Source: Enterococcus villorum
GTDB taxonomy: Bacteria; Bacillota; Bacilli; Lactobacillales; Enterococcaceae
Assembly (NCBI RefSeq): GCF_007990225.1
Contig: NZ_BJWF01000028.1
Span: 1 to 35,675, forward strand
DNA: 35,675 bases
Reading direction: 5' to 3'
Below the pieces are notes generated by a model. The model was not told where the DNA came from. It worked only from the letters and a program-made list of their open reading frames with translations, and searched no databases. The position numbers were made by a program, and so were the translations under genes. This document shows, piece after piece, positions 25,908 to 34,970 of the stretch (its first letter is position 1; the number at the start of each line of letters is the position of its first letter).

Positions 25908-25984
25908 ATAGTTATTTAAGTTGATAAGTTCGTTTATAAAATTTATTTTCACTAAAAAAATTGAAACAAAAACATTTAGCTCTG

Positions 25985-26048
25985 AAAAATAAGTCAAAAT
26001 TCACGGGAATTGCTTTTCAAATTTTTGTGAATTTCGACTTATTTTTTT
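25985..26048. terminator. Terminator after the GNAT gene (bidirectional)
   Basis: AAATAAGTC-a-AAATTCAC pairs with GTGAATTT-c-GACTTATTT across a 22-base loop, with T-runs on both sides. Confidence 0.85.
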
Positions 26049-26287
26049 GAAAGAGTTGCTTCTACTTTCGCCATATATGACAAGTGTAAAAAAGCTTCAT
26101 TTATAAACCAAGCACCGATGGGAATCTTTGCATTTGCACGACAAACATCTTTATTATCTATAACTGTTATTATAAAGAAAACCAAAAGAAAGTGAAAAAG
26201 CTCTATTTTGCGTAGAAAACTGGTTTTATCTTGAAGAGGAAGATAGGGATATCTGGTCAGTAAAGTATTTGGTTTATTTATATTCAA
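26039..26287 (-). pseudogene. Possible gene remnant on the minus strand (82 codons)
   Basis: An open frame without a ribosome site, starting at TTG. Its last part (IPIGAWFINEAFLHLSYMAK) looks like protein sequence, and its stop codon falls in the stem of the terminator at 25985-26048, as for a real gene end. A hydrophobic stretch FLLVFFIITV lies in the middle. I do not recognise a family. The plus strand of 26049-26330 shows nothing else. Confidence 0.25.
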
Positions 26288-26340
26288 AGCAGACTATAAG
26301 AAGCATTTAGAGGAGAAAAACTGTTCAATTTAGAGAAAAA

Positions 26341-26381
26341 AGAAGGCTGATTTTGAGCTTACGCATCAAAACCAGTCTTCT
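26341..26381 (-). terminator. Terminator of rpoY-rnjA
   Basis: AGAAGACTGGTTTTGA pairs with TCAAAATCAGCCTTCT (two mismatches or wobbles) on the minus strand, followed by T6. It lies three bases after the rnjA stop. Confidence 0.85.
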
Positions 26382-26384
26382 TTT

Positions 26385-28073
26385 TTAGTTGTTGTTTTCT
26401 TCATCTGGTGTCATGACCATCGGAATGATCATCGGATGTCTTTCCGTTCGTTCTAATAAGAAAGGTTGTAACGCTCCGGCCATTGCTTCTTTCAGCTTAT
26501 GCTCGGAACAATCAGGTGCATTCAATACCTCTCGTAAAGCCCGGAAAAGAATGCGTTGTGCTTCGTTGATCATCTCTCCGGATTCGCGCATATAAACAAA
26601 ACCACGAGATAAAATATCGGGACCAGCAAGAATTTCTTTCTTTTTAATATCAACAGTAGCGACTGCAAGAACTAATCCTTCTTCAGATAATAAATGGCGA
26701 TCTCTTAAAACAACGTTTCCGATATCACCGACACCACTACCATCAATATAAATATCTCCTGCAACAAAGTGACCCGCAGGACGAGCAGTTTCACTCGTTA
26801 AAGCTAAAACATCTCCATTTTCCATAATGAAGCAATTTTCTGCAGGGACACCTGTATCTTGTGCCAGAGAAGCATGGATTTTCAACATTCTAAATTCTCC
26901 GTGAACTGGAACAAAATATTTTGGTTTCATTAAGCGAAGCATCAATTTTTGTTCTTCTTGCCCACCGTGACCTGAAGTGTGAATATTGTTGATTTTTCCG
27001 TGCATCACTTCTGCACCAGCTTCTGAGAGTAAGTTAATCAAATGGTTGACACTCGTTGTATTCCCAGGAATAGGTGAACTTGAAAAAATGACGGTATCAT
27101 CAGGTTGGATCTGAATTTGACGATGCGTACCATTGGCAATACGGCTTAAAGCAGCCATAGGTTCGCCTTGAGAACCCGTACATAAAATCATCGTCTCATT
27201 AGCAGGTAAACGATTGATCTCATGGGCGTCTACAAACGTTCCATCAGGGACTTTGATGTAGCCTAAGCGTTGACCATTAACAATGGCATTTTCCATGCTT
27301 CGACCAAAAACAGCAATTTTTCTGCCAGTAGCCACCGCCGCATCTGCTGCTTGTTGTAAACGGAAGATGTTTGAAGCAAAGCTGGCAAAAATGATTCGTC
27401 CTTCGATTTTTTCAAAAATCTTTAGAATTGAAAGACCGATCGTTTTTTCTGATTTAGTGAATGTCGGGATTTCAGCATTTGTACTATCTGATAATAAACA
27501 AAGTACCCCTTCTTCACCAATACGAGCCATTTTATGCAAATTGGCTGGTTCACCAACAGGGGTGAAATCAAACTTGAAATCGCCTGTTGCGACAATGTTA
27601 CCAGACGGCGTTTTGACGACGACACCTAGTGCATCCGGAATACTATGAGTGGTTCTAAAAAAGCTTACTGATGTTTTTCTAAAACGAATCACGGTGTCTT
27701 CGTTAATTTCGTGCATTTTGGCATCTCTAAGTAAACCATGTTCATCCAACTTGTTGGTAATCAATGCTAGAGCTAATGGTCCTGCATAGATGGGAATATT
27801 CGCTTGCTTTAATAAATAAGGAATCCCCCCAATATGGTCTTCATGTCCATGAGTAATCACTAGTGCTTTTACTTTGTGTAAATTTTGAACGATGTAGTTG
27901 TAGTCAGGAATGACGTAGTCAATGCCAAGAAGGTCATCTTCTGGAAATTTGATGCCAGCATCAATAATGATGATCTCGTCTTGAAATTGTACCCCATACG
28001 TGTTTTTCCCGATTTCACCTAATCCACCAATAGCAAAGACGCCTGTCTCATTATTTTTGATGGAAAGTTTCAT
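26385..28073 (-). CDS. rnjA: Ribonuclease J1
   Basis: A 5'-to-3' exonuclease and endonuclease central to mRNA decay and RNA maturation in Firmicutes. It has the metallo-beta-lactamase site HGHEDH (75-80), [13 protein letters not shown], the beta-CASP region with [25 protein letters not shown] and [11 protein letters not shown], and a C-terminal domain. All metal ligands are intact, as expected for J1 rather than the less active J2. Length 562 aa is normal. The start codon lies one base after the rpoY stop, so the genes are translationally linked. Confidence 0.95.
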   Translation of the reverse strand: MKLSIKNNETGVFAIGGLGEIGKNTYGVQFQDEIIIIDAGIKFPEDDLLGIDYVIPDYNYIVQNLHKVKALVITHGHEDHIGGIPYLLKQANIPIYAGPLALALITNKLDEHGLLRDAKMHEINEDTVIRFRKTSVSFFRTTHSIPDALGVVVKTPSGNIVATGDFKFDFTPVGEPANLHKMARIGEEGVLCLLSDSTNAEIPTFTKSEKTIGLSILKIFEKIEGRIIFASFASNIFRLQQAADAAVATGRKIAVFGRSMENAIVNGQRLGYIKVPDGTFVDAHEINRLPANETMILCTGSQGEPMAALSRIANGTHRQIQIQPDDTVIFSSSPIPGNTTSVNHLINLLSEAGAEVMHGKINNIHTSGHGGQEEQKLMLRLMKPKYFVPVHGEFRMLKIHASLAQDTGVPAENCFIMENGDVLALTSETARPAGHFVAGDIYIDGSGVGDIGNVVLRDRHLLSEEGLVLAVATVDIKKKEILAGPDILSRGFVYMRESGEMINEAQRILFRALREVLNAPDCSEHKLKEAMAGALQPFLLERTERHPMIIPMVMTPDEENNN

Positions 28074-28074
28074 A

Positions 28075-28287
28075 TTAAAACTCCACTAGTGTGAATTCAG
28101 CATTTTCTTTTTCATATTCTAGATGGCTTCCTTCTAGAAGTTGAACGAATTCAATGTTGTATGGGGTATTTTCTTCCACTTGTTGGCGAGCTTCAACATC
28201 ACTAGCTGCCTCAATGTAAAGTGATTTTGTTTGTTCTCGTTTGGGATTACGAATTTTAGTTTCTTGGTAATATACTTTGTAAATCAT
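28075..28287 (-). CDS. rpoY: RNA polymerase epsilon subunit
   Basis: A 70-aa small subunit found only in Firmicutes RNA polymerase (DUF1447/YkzG), bound near the secondary-channel side of the core. [20 protein letters not shown], then SLYIEA and EFTLVEF at the end, are typical. The start ATG 28287 follows AAGGAGAC; the longer in-frame extension upstream covers the structured leader and is rejected. Its placement directly before rnjA is conserved in Bacillus and enterococci. Confidence 0.95.
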   Translation of the reverse strand: MIYKVYYQETKIRNPKREQTKSLYIEAASDVEARQQVEENTPYNIEFVQLLEGSHLEYEKENAEFTLVEF

Positions 28288-28489
28288 GTTTTTGTCTCCT
28301 TTATCTGCATAATGCAGTAATTTAGCTAGTTGATTTTTCAGACAACACAAAACGAGCGGGCAAGCCACCTGAATTTTTATATGCTTTGATTAAAATGATT
28401 GATTCTAATCAAAGAGACAAGCCTCGTTTTGCTTATCTGTTCGGAATTTTCTTCAACCGTACCTTCTGTATGAATTCATACAATCATTA
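28288..28489 (-). ncRNA. Structured leader RNA of rpoY-rnjA (candidate)
   Basis: A leader of about 200 nt. A long-range helix CAAAACGAG (28423-28431 on minus) / CTCGTTTTG (28348-28356) encloses a second perfect helix CTTTGATTA (28406-28414) / TAATCAAAG (28384-28392). Near its 5' end lies a perfect 16-base palindrome TGTATGAATTCATACA (28467-28482). The amount of perfect nested pairing is unusual for chance. I recognise no known riboswitch. It could control rnjA mRNA stability or transcription; that is inference. Confidence 0.55.
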
Positions 28490-28495
28490 GTTGCT

Positions 28496-28504
28496 ATTTT
28501 AGCA
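28496..28504 (-). promoter_or_regulatory. Extended -10 promoter of rpoY-rnjA
   Basis: TGCTAAAAT on the minus strand (TGn plus TAAAAT). The -35 is weak. Confidence 0.5.
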
Positions 28505-28581
28505 TAAAAAAGTGGATAAGTATAGAAATCAACTAGATGGATAAAAAAATGTTTTTTATCATTTGTATATAATAAAAATAA

Positions 28582-28610
28582 TTTTTGATGAGAGATGTGT
28601 TCTATATAAT
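28582..28610 (+). promoter_or_regulatory. Probable promoter of efrAB
   Basis: -10 TATAAT (28605-28610). A -35 is loosely defined: TTTTTG at 17 bases, or TTGATG with a short spacer. Confidence 0.45.
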
Positions 28611-28672
28611 ATAGGAGTGTGCTATTATTTTTATTAGTAGCTAAATTATTCTAATTAAAAGGAGATGAGAAA

Positions 28673-30403
28673 GTGGAGTTGATGTGGCACTACACTATGC
28701 GCTACAAGAAATACTTAATACTAAATTTTATTTGCGTGTTCGGCTTTATTTTGATTGAGTTAGGACTACCAACAATTTTAGCACGTATGATCGATGTAGG
28801 GATTCGCAATGATGACTTTGATTATGTAAAACAACAAGGAATATGGATGATTGTGATCACTGTTATTGGTATCGTGATGAATATATTATTAGGGTATTTT
28901 GGTTCGAGAATCACAACGAATATTGTGGCGGACATTCGTGATGATTTATTTCAAAAAATTCAAAGCTATTCCCATCAAGAATATGAAACATTAGGCGTTT
29001 CTTCTTTAATTACTCGTACGACTAATGATGCTTATCAGATTATGCTATTTTTACAAAACATCTTAAGAATTGGTTTTATGGCCCCAATGATGTTTATTGT
29101 AAGTCTTTATATGGTGATGAGAACGAGTGTTTCGTTGGGGTTTTATGTCATTGGCGCCTTACCTATTTTACTATTAGCGGTAATAGCTATTGCGAAATTT
29201 TCTGAACCATTATCCAAAAAACAACAGAAAAATTTGGATAAGATCAACAGTATATTAAGAGAAAACCTTTCTGGATTACGTGTTATCAGAGCATTTGTTA
29301 ATGAAAAATTTGAAGAAAAACGTTTTGCGAAAGTAAATGATAACTATGCGAAAAGTTCAAAAAGCTTATTTCGTTTAATGGCTATTGCACAGCCAGGTTT
29401 TTACTTTTTATTTAATATCGTGATGGTTTTGATCATATGGAGTGGGACGATCCAAATTGATGCTGGAACTTTACAAGTAGGGGATTTAATTGCTTTCATT
29501 GAATATATTTTCCATGCTTTATTTTCATTTATGTTATTTGCTAGTGTTTTTATGATGTATCCACGAGCGGCTGTTTCAGCAGGACGGATCCAAGAAGCAT
29601 TAGATGCTTCACCAGCGATAACAGAAGATCCAAACGGTGTATCTGAAACAACGACAAAAGGGTACATCGAGTTTAGAAACGTGACTTTTGCTTATCCAGG
29701 ACATGCTCAAGAGCCGGTGATTCGTAATGTTAGCTTTACTGCTTCACCAGGTGAAACCGTCGCATTTATTGGTAGTACCGGCAGTGGTAAGTCTACGTTG
29801 ATCCAATTGATTCCTCGTTTTTATGATGTCAGTGAAGGCGAAATTTTGATTGACGGTGTGGATGTGCGTCACTATCGATTGAGTAAATTAAGAAATAAAA
29901 TTGGTTTCATTCCTCAAAAAGCTTTATTATTCACTGGAACAATTGCAGATAATTTAAGATACGGTAAAGAAGATGCTACGCAAGAGGAAATGGAGCGAGC
30001 AGCAGAAATTGCCCAAGCAACCGATTTTATTTCCAAAAAAACAGACGGGTACAACGAACTTCTTTCAGAAGGTGGATCAAACTTTTCGGGAGGGCAAAAG
30101 CAACGTTTAGCTATCGCCCGTGCCATTATCCGTCGTCCTGAAATTTATATTTTTGATGATAGTTTTTCCGCACTTGATTATCAAACTGATGCAAAACTTC
30201 GGGCAAGATTGAAAAAAGAGACGACTGAATCAACTGTGTTGATCGTGGCTCAGCGAGTAGGTACGATTATGCATGCGGATAAAATTATTGTTTTGAATGA
30301 AGGAGAAGTCGTGGGTATAGGCACACACCGTGAATTACTTGAAAACTGTCCAATTTATTACGACATTGCAGCTTCTCAATTATCGAAGGAGGAATTAGCA
30401 TGA
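28673..30403 (+). CDS. efrA: ABC multidrug exporter half-transporter EfrA (degenerate ATP site)
   Basis: One half of a heterodimeric type IV ABC exporter in the plasma membrane, similar to enterococcal EfrAB and lactococcal LmrCD, which expel dyes and drugs. A six-helix transmembrane domain (about 15-300) precedes the nucleotide-binding domain. Walker A is GSTGSGKST (367-375) and the signature is canonical SGGQ (472-475). The position of the catalytic Glu after Walker B is Asp (Asp495-Asp496), and the H-loop His is Gln527, so this subunit forms the degenerate site. The start is GTG 28673, eight bases after AAGGAG; an ATG three codons later is possible. It overlaps efrB by four bases. Confidence 0.9.
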   Translation: MELMWHYTMRYKKYLILNFICVFGFILIELGLPTILARMIDVGIRNDDFDYVKQQGIWMIVITVIGIVMNILLGYFGSRITTNIVADIRDDLFQKIQSYSHQEYETLGVSSLITRTTNDAYQIMLFLQNILRIGFMAPMMFIVSLYMVMRTSVSLGFYVIGALPILLLAVIAIAKFSEPLSKKQQKNLDKINSILRENLSGLRVIRAFVNEKFEEKRFAKVNDNYAKSSKSLFRLMAIAQPGFYFLFNIVMVLIIWSGTIQIDAGTLQVGDLIAFIEYIFHALFSFMLFASVFMMYPRAAVSAGRIQEALDASPAITEDPNGVSETTTKGYIEFRNVTFAYPGHAQEPVIRNVSFTASPGETVAFIGSTGSGKSTLIQLIPRFYDVSEGEILIDGVDVRHYRLSKLRNKIGFIPQKALLFTGTIADNLRYGKEDATQEEMERAAEIAQATDFISKKTDGYNELLSEGGSNFSGGQKQRLAIARAIIRRPEIYIFDDSFSALDYQTDAKLRARLKKETTESTVLIVAQRVGTIMHADKIIVLNEGEVVGIGTHRELLENCPIYYDIAASQLSKEELA

Positions 30404-32166
30404 AACAAACCCTTTCCTCTTTAAAAAGATTAGCGCGATACATTAAACCTTATCAGTTAACATTTCTATTCGTTATCCTCTTTACTGTTTTAACGGTCGT
30501 ATTCAATGCTGCCTTACCTTACGTCGTGGGTTTACCAACGACAGAAATTAGTCGGAACATCGCCAATGGTGAATCAATCAATTTTTCTTATATTTTTAAT
30601 TGTTTGATCTGGATCACGATAGCAGGACTGGGGTATTGTGTGTCACAATTACTTTCAGGAGTTTTGATGACCAACGTTGTTCAAAGTGCGATGCAAGATT
30701 TGCGAAGAGACATTGAAGAAAAAATCAATCGTCTACCTGTTTCTTATTTTGATAAGAATCAACAAGGAAATATCTTATCTCGTGTAACAAATGATGTCGA
30801 TGCGGTCAGCGGTGCACTGCAACAAGCCTTTATTGGGGTGGTCAATGCTATTCTGGGAATTACAATGGCAGCTGCAATGATGTTTTACATCCAACCAATT
30901 ATGGCTTTGATCTCAATGATCATGATTCCTGCCTCTATCTGGATTTCGAAACGCGTGATTAACGCTTCGCAAAAATATTTCCAGGAAATGCAAAATTCAT
31001 TAGGAGATTTAAACGGATTCGTTCAAGAAAATATGACTGGTTTCAGTGTGTTAAAAGTTTACGGTCGAGAACAACAAACACTTGAAGGATTTAAAAAAGT
31101 CAATCATCGGTTGAAACATTTTGGGTTTAGAGCGTCCTTTATTTCAGGTTTGATGATGCCGTTGGTTCAATTAACAGCTTATGCAACTTATATCGGAATG
31201 GCTGTTTTAGGGAGTTTTTACGTGATTACTGGCGTGATCGTTGTTGGGCAGTTACAAGCGTTTATCCAATATATTTGGCAAATCAGCCAACCAATGGGAA
31301 ATATTACGCAACTATCGTCCGTGTTACAAAGTGCTTCTGCTGCGACAAAGCGAGTATTTGAGATTTTAGATGAACCAGAAGAAAAAGAAAACAAAGTAGA
31401 TGTGGCTTTACCGGAGAACATTTTTGGAAATGTTTCTTTTGAACATGTGGACTTTTCGTATGATCCTAAAAAACCATTGATTCAAGATTTAAATTTTGAA
31501 GTGAAAGCTGGACAAACGGTAGCAGTTGTGGGACCGACTGGAGCGGGGAAAACAACATTGATCAACTTATTGATGCGCTTTTATGATGTGAGCCACGGTG
31601 CAATAAAAATTGATGGTATTGATACAAAAACGATGAGTCGTAGCGATGTTCGTTCTTTATTTGGGATGGTTCTTCAAGATGCTTGGCTTTATGAAGGAAC
31701 GATTGCTGATAATATTCGCTTTGGAAAATTGGATGCAACCGATTATGAAATTGTGGATGCAGCAAAAACAGCCAATGTGGATCACTTTATAAGAACCATG
31801 CCTGATGGCTACGAAATGGCGATCAACGCTGAAGGGAACAATGTTTCTCTAGGGCAAAAACAGTTACTAACGATTGCAAGAGCGGTTATATCTGACCCTA
31901 AAATTCTGATACTTGATGAAGCCACTAGTTCGGTTGATACCCGTTTAGAAGCCTTGATTCAAAAAGCGATGGATCGTGTGATGGAAGGTCGGACAAGTTT
32001 TGTGATTGCGCATCGTCTGTCAACGATTCGAGATGCTGATCTAATTTTAGTTATGGATCAAGGGCAAATTATCGAAAAAGGAACCCATGAAGGCTTATTA
32101 GCGCAAGGTGGGTTCTACGAAAAATTATACAATAGTCAGTTTGCAGAAGAAGCAGTTGAAGAATAA
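30400..32166 (+). CDS. efrB: ABC multidrug exporter half-transporter EfrB (consensus ATP site)
   Basis: Partner subunit of EfrA. The transmembrane domain spans about 15-320. Walker A is GPTGAGKTT (378-386), Walker B is LILDE with catalytic Glu507, and the H-loop His538 is present. Its signature is SLGQ (483-486) instead of SGGQ. EfrA lends the canonical signature to this Walker site, so the pair has one working and one degenerate ATP site, as in LmrCD. The start ATG overlaps the efrA stop (ATGA), which implies coupled translation and a 1:1 ratio. Length 588 aa. A weak terminator-like hairpin may lie at about 32165-32225. Confidence 0.9.
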   Translation: MKQTLSSLKRLARYIKPYQLTFLFVILFTVLTVVFNAALPYVVGLPTTEISRNIANGESINFSYIFNCLIWITIAGLGYCVSQLLSGVLMTNVVQSAMQDLRRDIEEKINRLPVSYFDKNQQGNILSRVTNDVDAVSGALQQAFIGVVNAILGITMAAAMMFYIQPIMALISMIMIPASIWISKRVINASQKYFQEMQNSLGDLNGFVQENMTGFSVLKVYGREQQTLEGFKKVNHRLKHFGFRASFISGLMMPLVQLTAYATYIGMAVLGSFYVITGVIVVGQLQAFIQYIWQISQPMGNITQLSSVLQSASAATKRVFEILDEPEEKENKVDVALPENIFGNVSFEHVDFSYDPKKPLIQDLNFEVKAGQTVAVVGPTGAGKTTLINLLMRFYDVSHGAIKIDGIDTKTMSRSDVRSLFGMVLQDAWLYEGTIADNIRFGKLDATDYEIVDAAKTANVDHFIRTMPDGYEMAINAEGNNVSLGQKQLLTIARAVISDPKILILDEATSSVDTRLEALIQKAMDRVMEGRTSFVIAHRLSTIRDADLILVMDQGQIIEKGTHEGLLAQGGFYEKLYNSQFAEEAVEE

Positions 32167-32279
32167 GTAGTGGAAGTGATTTGTTTCTTATTTTCAAAAG
32201 AAATGTAGCCACTTGATTTTTGGTATTTTTAGTGGTTAGTGATAGGCTAAATGGATCAATAAAAAATGAAGAGACTATC

Positions 32280-32484
32280 ATGCAAGAATTTTTGAACAAA
32301 CCAATTGTTGAAATAAAAAAATGATCGTTTAACGTTGCGTGGATAAGAAAAATTCGGTTACTCAATTAATTTTATTGAAAATGAACGACCAATCAAACGA
32401 TGGCATGCGCAAGCGGAGGTCTATAAAATAGATTTAGAAAAACGATAAAATTTAGCAAAAGAAATACTTCATCATCTCAACTAA
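32280..32484 (+). pseudogene. Short decayed gene, unrecognised
   Basis: An ATG frame (MQEFLNKPIVEIKK) ends at 32322. After a +1 shift at a run of seven A, coding-like sequence continues (GYSINFIENERPIKRWHAQA) to a stop at 32482. It is interrupted by TAA after LRG and again after LEKR, before NLAKEILHHLN. The pattern of one frameshift plus two nonsense codons suggests a dead gene of about 67 codons. I do not know the family. A strong terminator follows. Confidence 0.45.
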
Positions 32485-32506
32485 TTTTAGTAATAAAAAT
32501 AAGAAT

Positions 32507-32550
32507 AAAAAATGATTCAGCTAATTATCTAAGTGGCTGAGTCATTTTTT
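32507..32550 (+). terminator. Terminator after the decayed gene
   Basis: A 15-bp stem AAAAAATGATTCAGC (32507-32521) / GCTGAGTCATTTTTT (32536-32550), one G-T pair, with T at the end. Confidence 0.88.
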
Positions 32551-32765
32551 ATTTACAAGAAAATCCAACTTAGCCTGTAGGGATGACTTATTTTATTGAT
32601 AAATAAGAAGTAGTGGATTAGATATGTTACTTTGTCAATTGGAATGTTGTGTGAAATGAACTTTTTTTGACTATTCATTTGTTATAGAAAAAACTAAGTT
32701 TGTTCTGAAAATTTCGATTCTATTTATGGACAATTTGATTTTAAATAAAGTCGATGTTAGTGATA
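32551..32765. other. AT-rich gap before the ADP-ribosyltransferase relic
   Basis: No gene is seen. A short frame MDNLILNKVDVSDN at about 32726-32767 may be an eroded N terminus of the following relic in another frame. Confidence 0.3.
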
Positions 32766-33383
32766 ATTGACTCAATTAAATTTTCTCAGAAAAGTCGTAA
32801 AGTAATTAGTAATTATTGTTGAGAAATTAATAATTGTCTTCAAGAAAAAATTTCAGCGATTGATGAGATTGTTCAGGCAGTTAAATAGATAAGTACTACT
32901 TTAGAAATAGCCTCTATAGGCAGATCTATTATTGTTTAAAAATGAATCAATATTAGAAAAATTGTTTCTGCGGATCAGATTCTCCCTCAACAATGAACTA
33001 ATGCAGTGGGCAATAATTGTGAGAATGCTATTAGAAAGTAGTGGCTTCAGTGCTCTTGAAAAAAAGAGGGGATGTTTCTTTTGTAGATAAAATTGAAAGA
33101 TTTTGAAGGCAAATGGTTAAATCAGGTAAAAAAAGAAAAAGCTTATCTGAGTACGAGTGTTTATAGCGGAAATGTGCAATTACCAGCCTGTAATATTATT
33201 TTACGTTTAAATGTTCCTAAAGAAACTGCAGGTGGATATGTCTCTGTGAATGGTTTTGATGGTTTTTCTTCTGAACGAGAACTGCTTTTGGACAAAGATC
33301 AAAAATATCGCATCGATCGGGTCAGTACAATCAATTTAAAAAATAAGACTCGCTATCTTGTAGATGCTTCAATCATAAAATAA
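32766..33383 (+). pseudogene. ADP-ribosyltransferase exoenzyme (pseudogene with intact C-terminal half)
   Basis: The open part (33093-33383, 96 codons) is the second half of an ADP-ribosyltransferase exotoxin domain of the C3/VIP2/iota type. It has the Ser-Thr-Ser motif (YLSTS, residues 19-22), a core strand IILRLNVP and the Glu-x-Glu loop FSSERELLL (Glu61, Glu63 of this part), followed by KYRID. Upstream in the same frame, with eight in-frame stops (32820, 32886, 32937, 32943, 32994, 33039, 33057, 33084), family-like sequence is still legible, for example ISNYC-stop-EINNCLQ and ISAIDEIVQAVK. Such enzymes modify host actin or Rho proteins. This one cannot make a full domain. The TTG at 33093 has no ribosome site, so even the fragment is probably not made. 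Confidence 0.75.
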
Positions 33384-33564
33384 ATAGCTTAATTTGCCAA
33401 TTTTTAGCGTAAAAAATTTTCAGGATAAACGAAAGCTCATCAAGTAGTGTTGTTTGAATGGAAAGTTGCATCCATTAAATTTAGAAGCAAATGAGAGATG
33501 TTCGGATTTTTTAGCTTACTGCCACTTTACGTTTCTATATTTCATATACCACATTTTCGATTTT

Positions 33565-33594
33565 TTGAAGAGAAATCAGATAATCTGCTATAAT
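33565..33594 (+). promoter_or_regulatory. Promoter of the gamma-carbonic-anhydrase-like gene
   Basis: -35 TTGAAG (33565-33570), an 18-base spacer, and TGCTATAAT as extended -10 ending at 33594. Confidence 0.75.
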
Positions 33595-33624
33595 TGAGAG
33601 CAAATGGAGAAGGAGGAGCATAAG

Positions 33625-34113
33625 ATGAGTCAAAAATTTATTGCGCCCAATGCAACAGTTATTGGAAAAGTGGAATTGGCGGAAGATGTGACGGTTTGGT
33701 ATCAAGCGGTTATTCGTGGCGATAGCAACTCGATTAAGATTGGTGCCAGAACCAATATCCAAGATGGGACGGTTATTCATGTCGATCATGATGCACCGGT
33801 AGAAATTTCAGAAAATGTAACGGTCGGTCATCAGTGTATGCTTCACGGATGCAAAATAGAAAAAGGTGCGTTGATTGGTATGGGTTCAACGATATTGAAT
33901 CATGCAGTCATCGGTGAAAATAGTTTGATCGGCGCTGGCTCACTTGTGACCGAAGGGAAAATTATTCCACCAAATGTCTTGGCTTTTGGCAGACCAGCAA
34001 AAGTCATTCGCCCATTAACAAAAGATGAAATTGAAAAAAATCAACAAAATATCCAGCATTATGTTGATCTGGGAAAACAGTATAATAAAGGTGAATTTAA
34101 AGAGCAATATTAG
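33625..34113 (+). CDS. Gamma-carbonic-anhydrase-like protein (left-handed beta helix)
   Basis: A 162-aa hexapeptide-repeat protein of the YrdA/YtoA type. Repeats of the [LIV]-G-x-x-x-x form run from about residue 8 to 130. The three metal-binding histidines of gamma carbonic anhydrases are conserved (His52, His69, His74 in VGHQCMLHGC). Related proteins bind zinc or iron, but many show no measurable carbonic anhydrase activity. The ATG 33625 follows AAGGAGGAG; an upstream ATG at 33604 lies before the ribosome site and is rejected. It is monocistronic and convergent with clpP. Confidence 0.92.
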   Translation: MSQKFIAPNATVIGKVELAEDVTVWYQAVIRGDSNSIKIGARTNIQDGTVIHVDHDAPVEISENVTVGHQCMLHGCKIEKGALIGMGSTILNHAVIGENSLIGAGSLVTEGKIIPPNVLAFGRPAKVIRPLTKDEIEKNQQNIQHYVDLGKQYNKGEFKEQY

Positions 34114-34140
34114 GGGATTTTCTTTAACTATACGAACAAA

Positions 34141-34183
34141 AAAGGACAGTAAGCCTCTCATTTGAGTAGACTCATTGTCCTTT
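34141..34183 (-). terminator. Terminator of clpP (also usable from the other side)
   Basis: AAAGGACAGT / ATTGTCCTTT (10 bp, one G-T pair) with an inner CTC-GAG stem. On the minus strand a run of T follows. Confidence 0.8.
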
Positions 34184-34199
34184 ATTATCGAAGTAGTGG

Positions 34200-34793
34200 C
34201 TAGTTTAAAGAAGTGCTATTTTCCATCACTTCATCAATTAAACCATAGGCTTTTGCTTGTTCAGCCGTCATATAGTTGTCACGATCTGTGTCTTTTTCAA
34301 TCACTTCCAGTGGTTGACCAGTACGCTCTGCTAAAATTTTATTCAAGCGTTCACGTGTTTGTAAAATATGGCGGGCAGCAATTTCAATTTCTGTTGCTTG
34401 CCCTTGTGCACCACCAAGCGGTTGATGGATCATGATTTCAGCATTTGGTAAAGCGAAGCGTTTGCCTTTTTTTCCAGCTGTTAGTAAGAAACTACCCATA
34501 GAAGCAGCCATTCCCATGACGATGGTTTGAACATCTGCTTTTACAAAGTTCATCGTATCGTAGATCGCCATACCTGCTGTAACAGAACCACCAGGAGAGT
34601 TGATATAAAGATAAATATCTTTTTCAGAATCTTGTGCATCTAGGAAAAGTAATTGTGCGATGATTGAGTTTGCAAGATCATCTGTTACTTGTCCGCTTAA
34701 CATGATAATACGATCCTTCAATAGTCGTGAGTAAATATCATAAGCTCTTTCGCCACGAGAGGATTGTTCGATAACTGTAGGAATTAAATTCAT
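34200..34793 (-). CDS. clpP: ATP-dependent Clp protease proteolytic subunit
   Basis: Barrel-forming serine protease that works with ClpX, ClpC or ClpE to degrade regulators and damaged proteins. The catalytic triad is Ser98 (GMAASMGS), His123 (MIHQPLGG) and Asp172 (DTDRDNYM). The N-terminal [17 protein letters not shown] is the typical gate loop. Length 197 aa. The start follows AAAGGAGGAA on the minus strand. A CtsR box overlaps its promoter, so it is heat- and stress-induced. Confidence 0.98.
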   Translation of the reverse strand: MNLIPTVIEQSSRGERAYDIYSRLLKDRIIMLSGQVTDDLANSIIAQLLFLDAQDSEKDIYLYINSPGGSVTAGMAIYDTMNFVKADVQTIVMGMAASMGSFLLTAGKKGKRFALPNAEIMIHQPLGGAQGQATEIEIAARHILQTRERLNKILAERTGQPLEVIEKDTDRDNYMTAEQAKAYGLIDEVMENSTSLN

Positions 34794-34860
34794 AATAAGG
34801 TTCCTCCTTTATTTCTTTAGAAATAGTGTAACATAAATTTATTTCTTGTACCTAAAAAGT

Positions 34861-34890
34861 AGTATACATTTTTGGTCAATAAAGGTCAAA
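34861..34890 (-). promoter_or_regulatory. clpP promoter with CtsR operator
   Basis: On minus: -35 TTGACC (34884-34889), 17 bases, -10 TATACT (34861-34866). The plus strand reads GGTCAAT-AAA-GGTCAAA (34874-34890), a tandem CtsR heptad with the standard three-base spacer and one mismatch. It covers the -35 and the spacer, so CtsR binding would block polymerase. Confidence 0.88.
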
Positions 34891-34928
34891 TAAAAAACTT
34901 TTTTAAATAGTCTGCTTAGTCTGGTTTA

Positions 34929-34937
34929 TGTTATGAT
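34929..34937 (+). promoter_or_regulatory. Extended -10 promoter of the membrane-anchored protein
   Basis: TGTTATGAT fits TGn plus a near-consensus -10. It is divergent from clpP. Confidence 0.5.
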
Positions 34938-34970
34938 GAAATGGAAGAAGACAACAAGGAGGAACGCTAA

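Noticed and set aside
28288-28368. N-terminal extension of rpoY
   Set aside because: The ribosome site AAGGAGAC lies directly before ATG 28287 and the family starts with MIYKVYY; the extension covers the structured leader.
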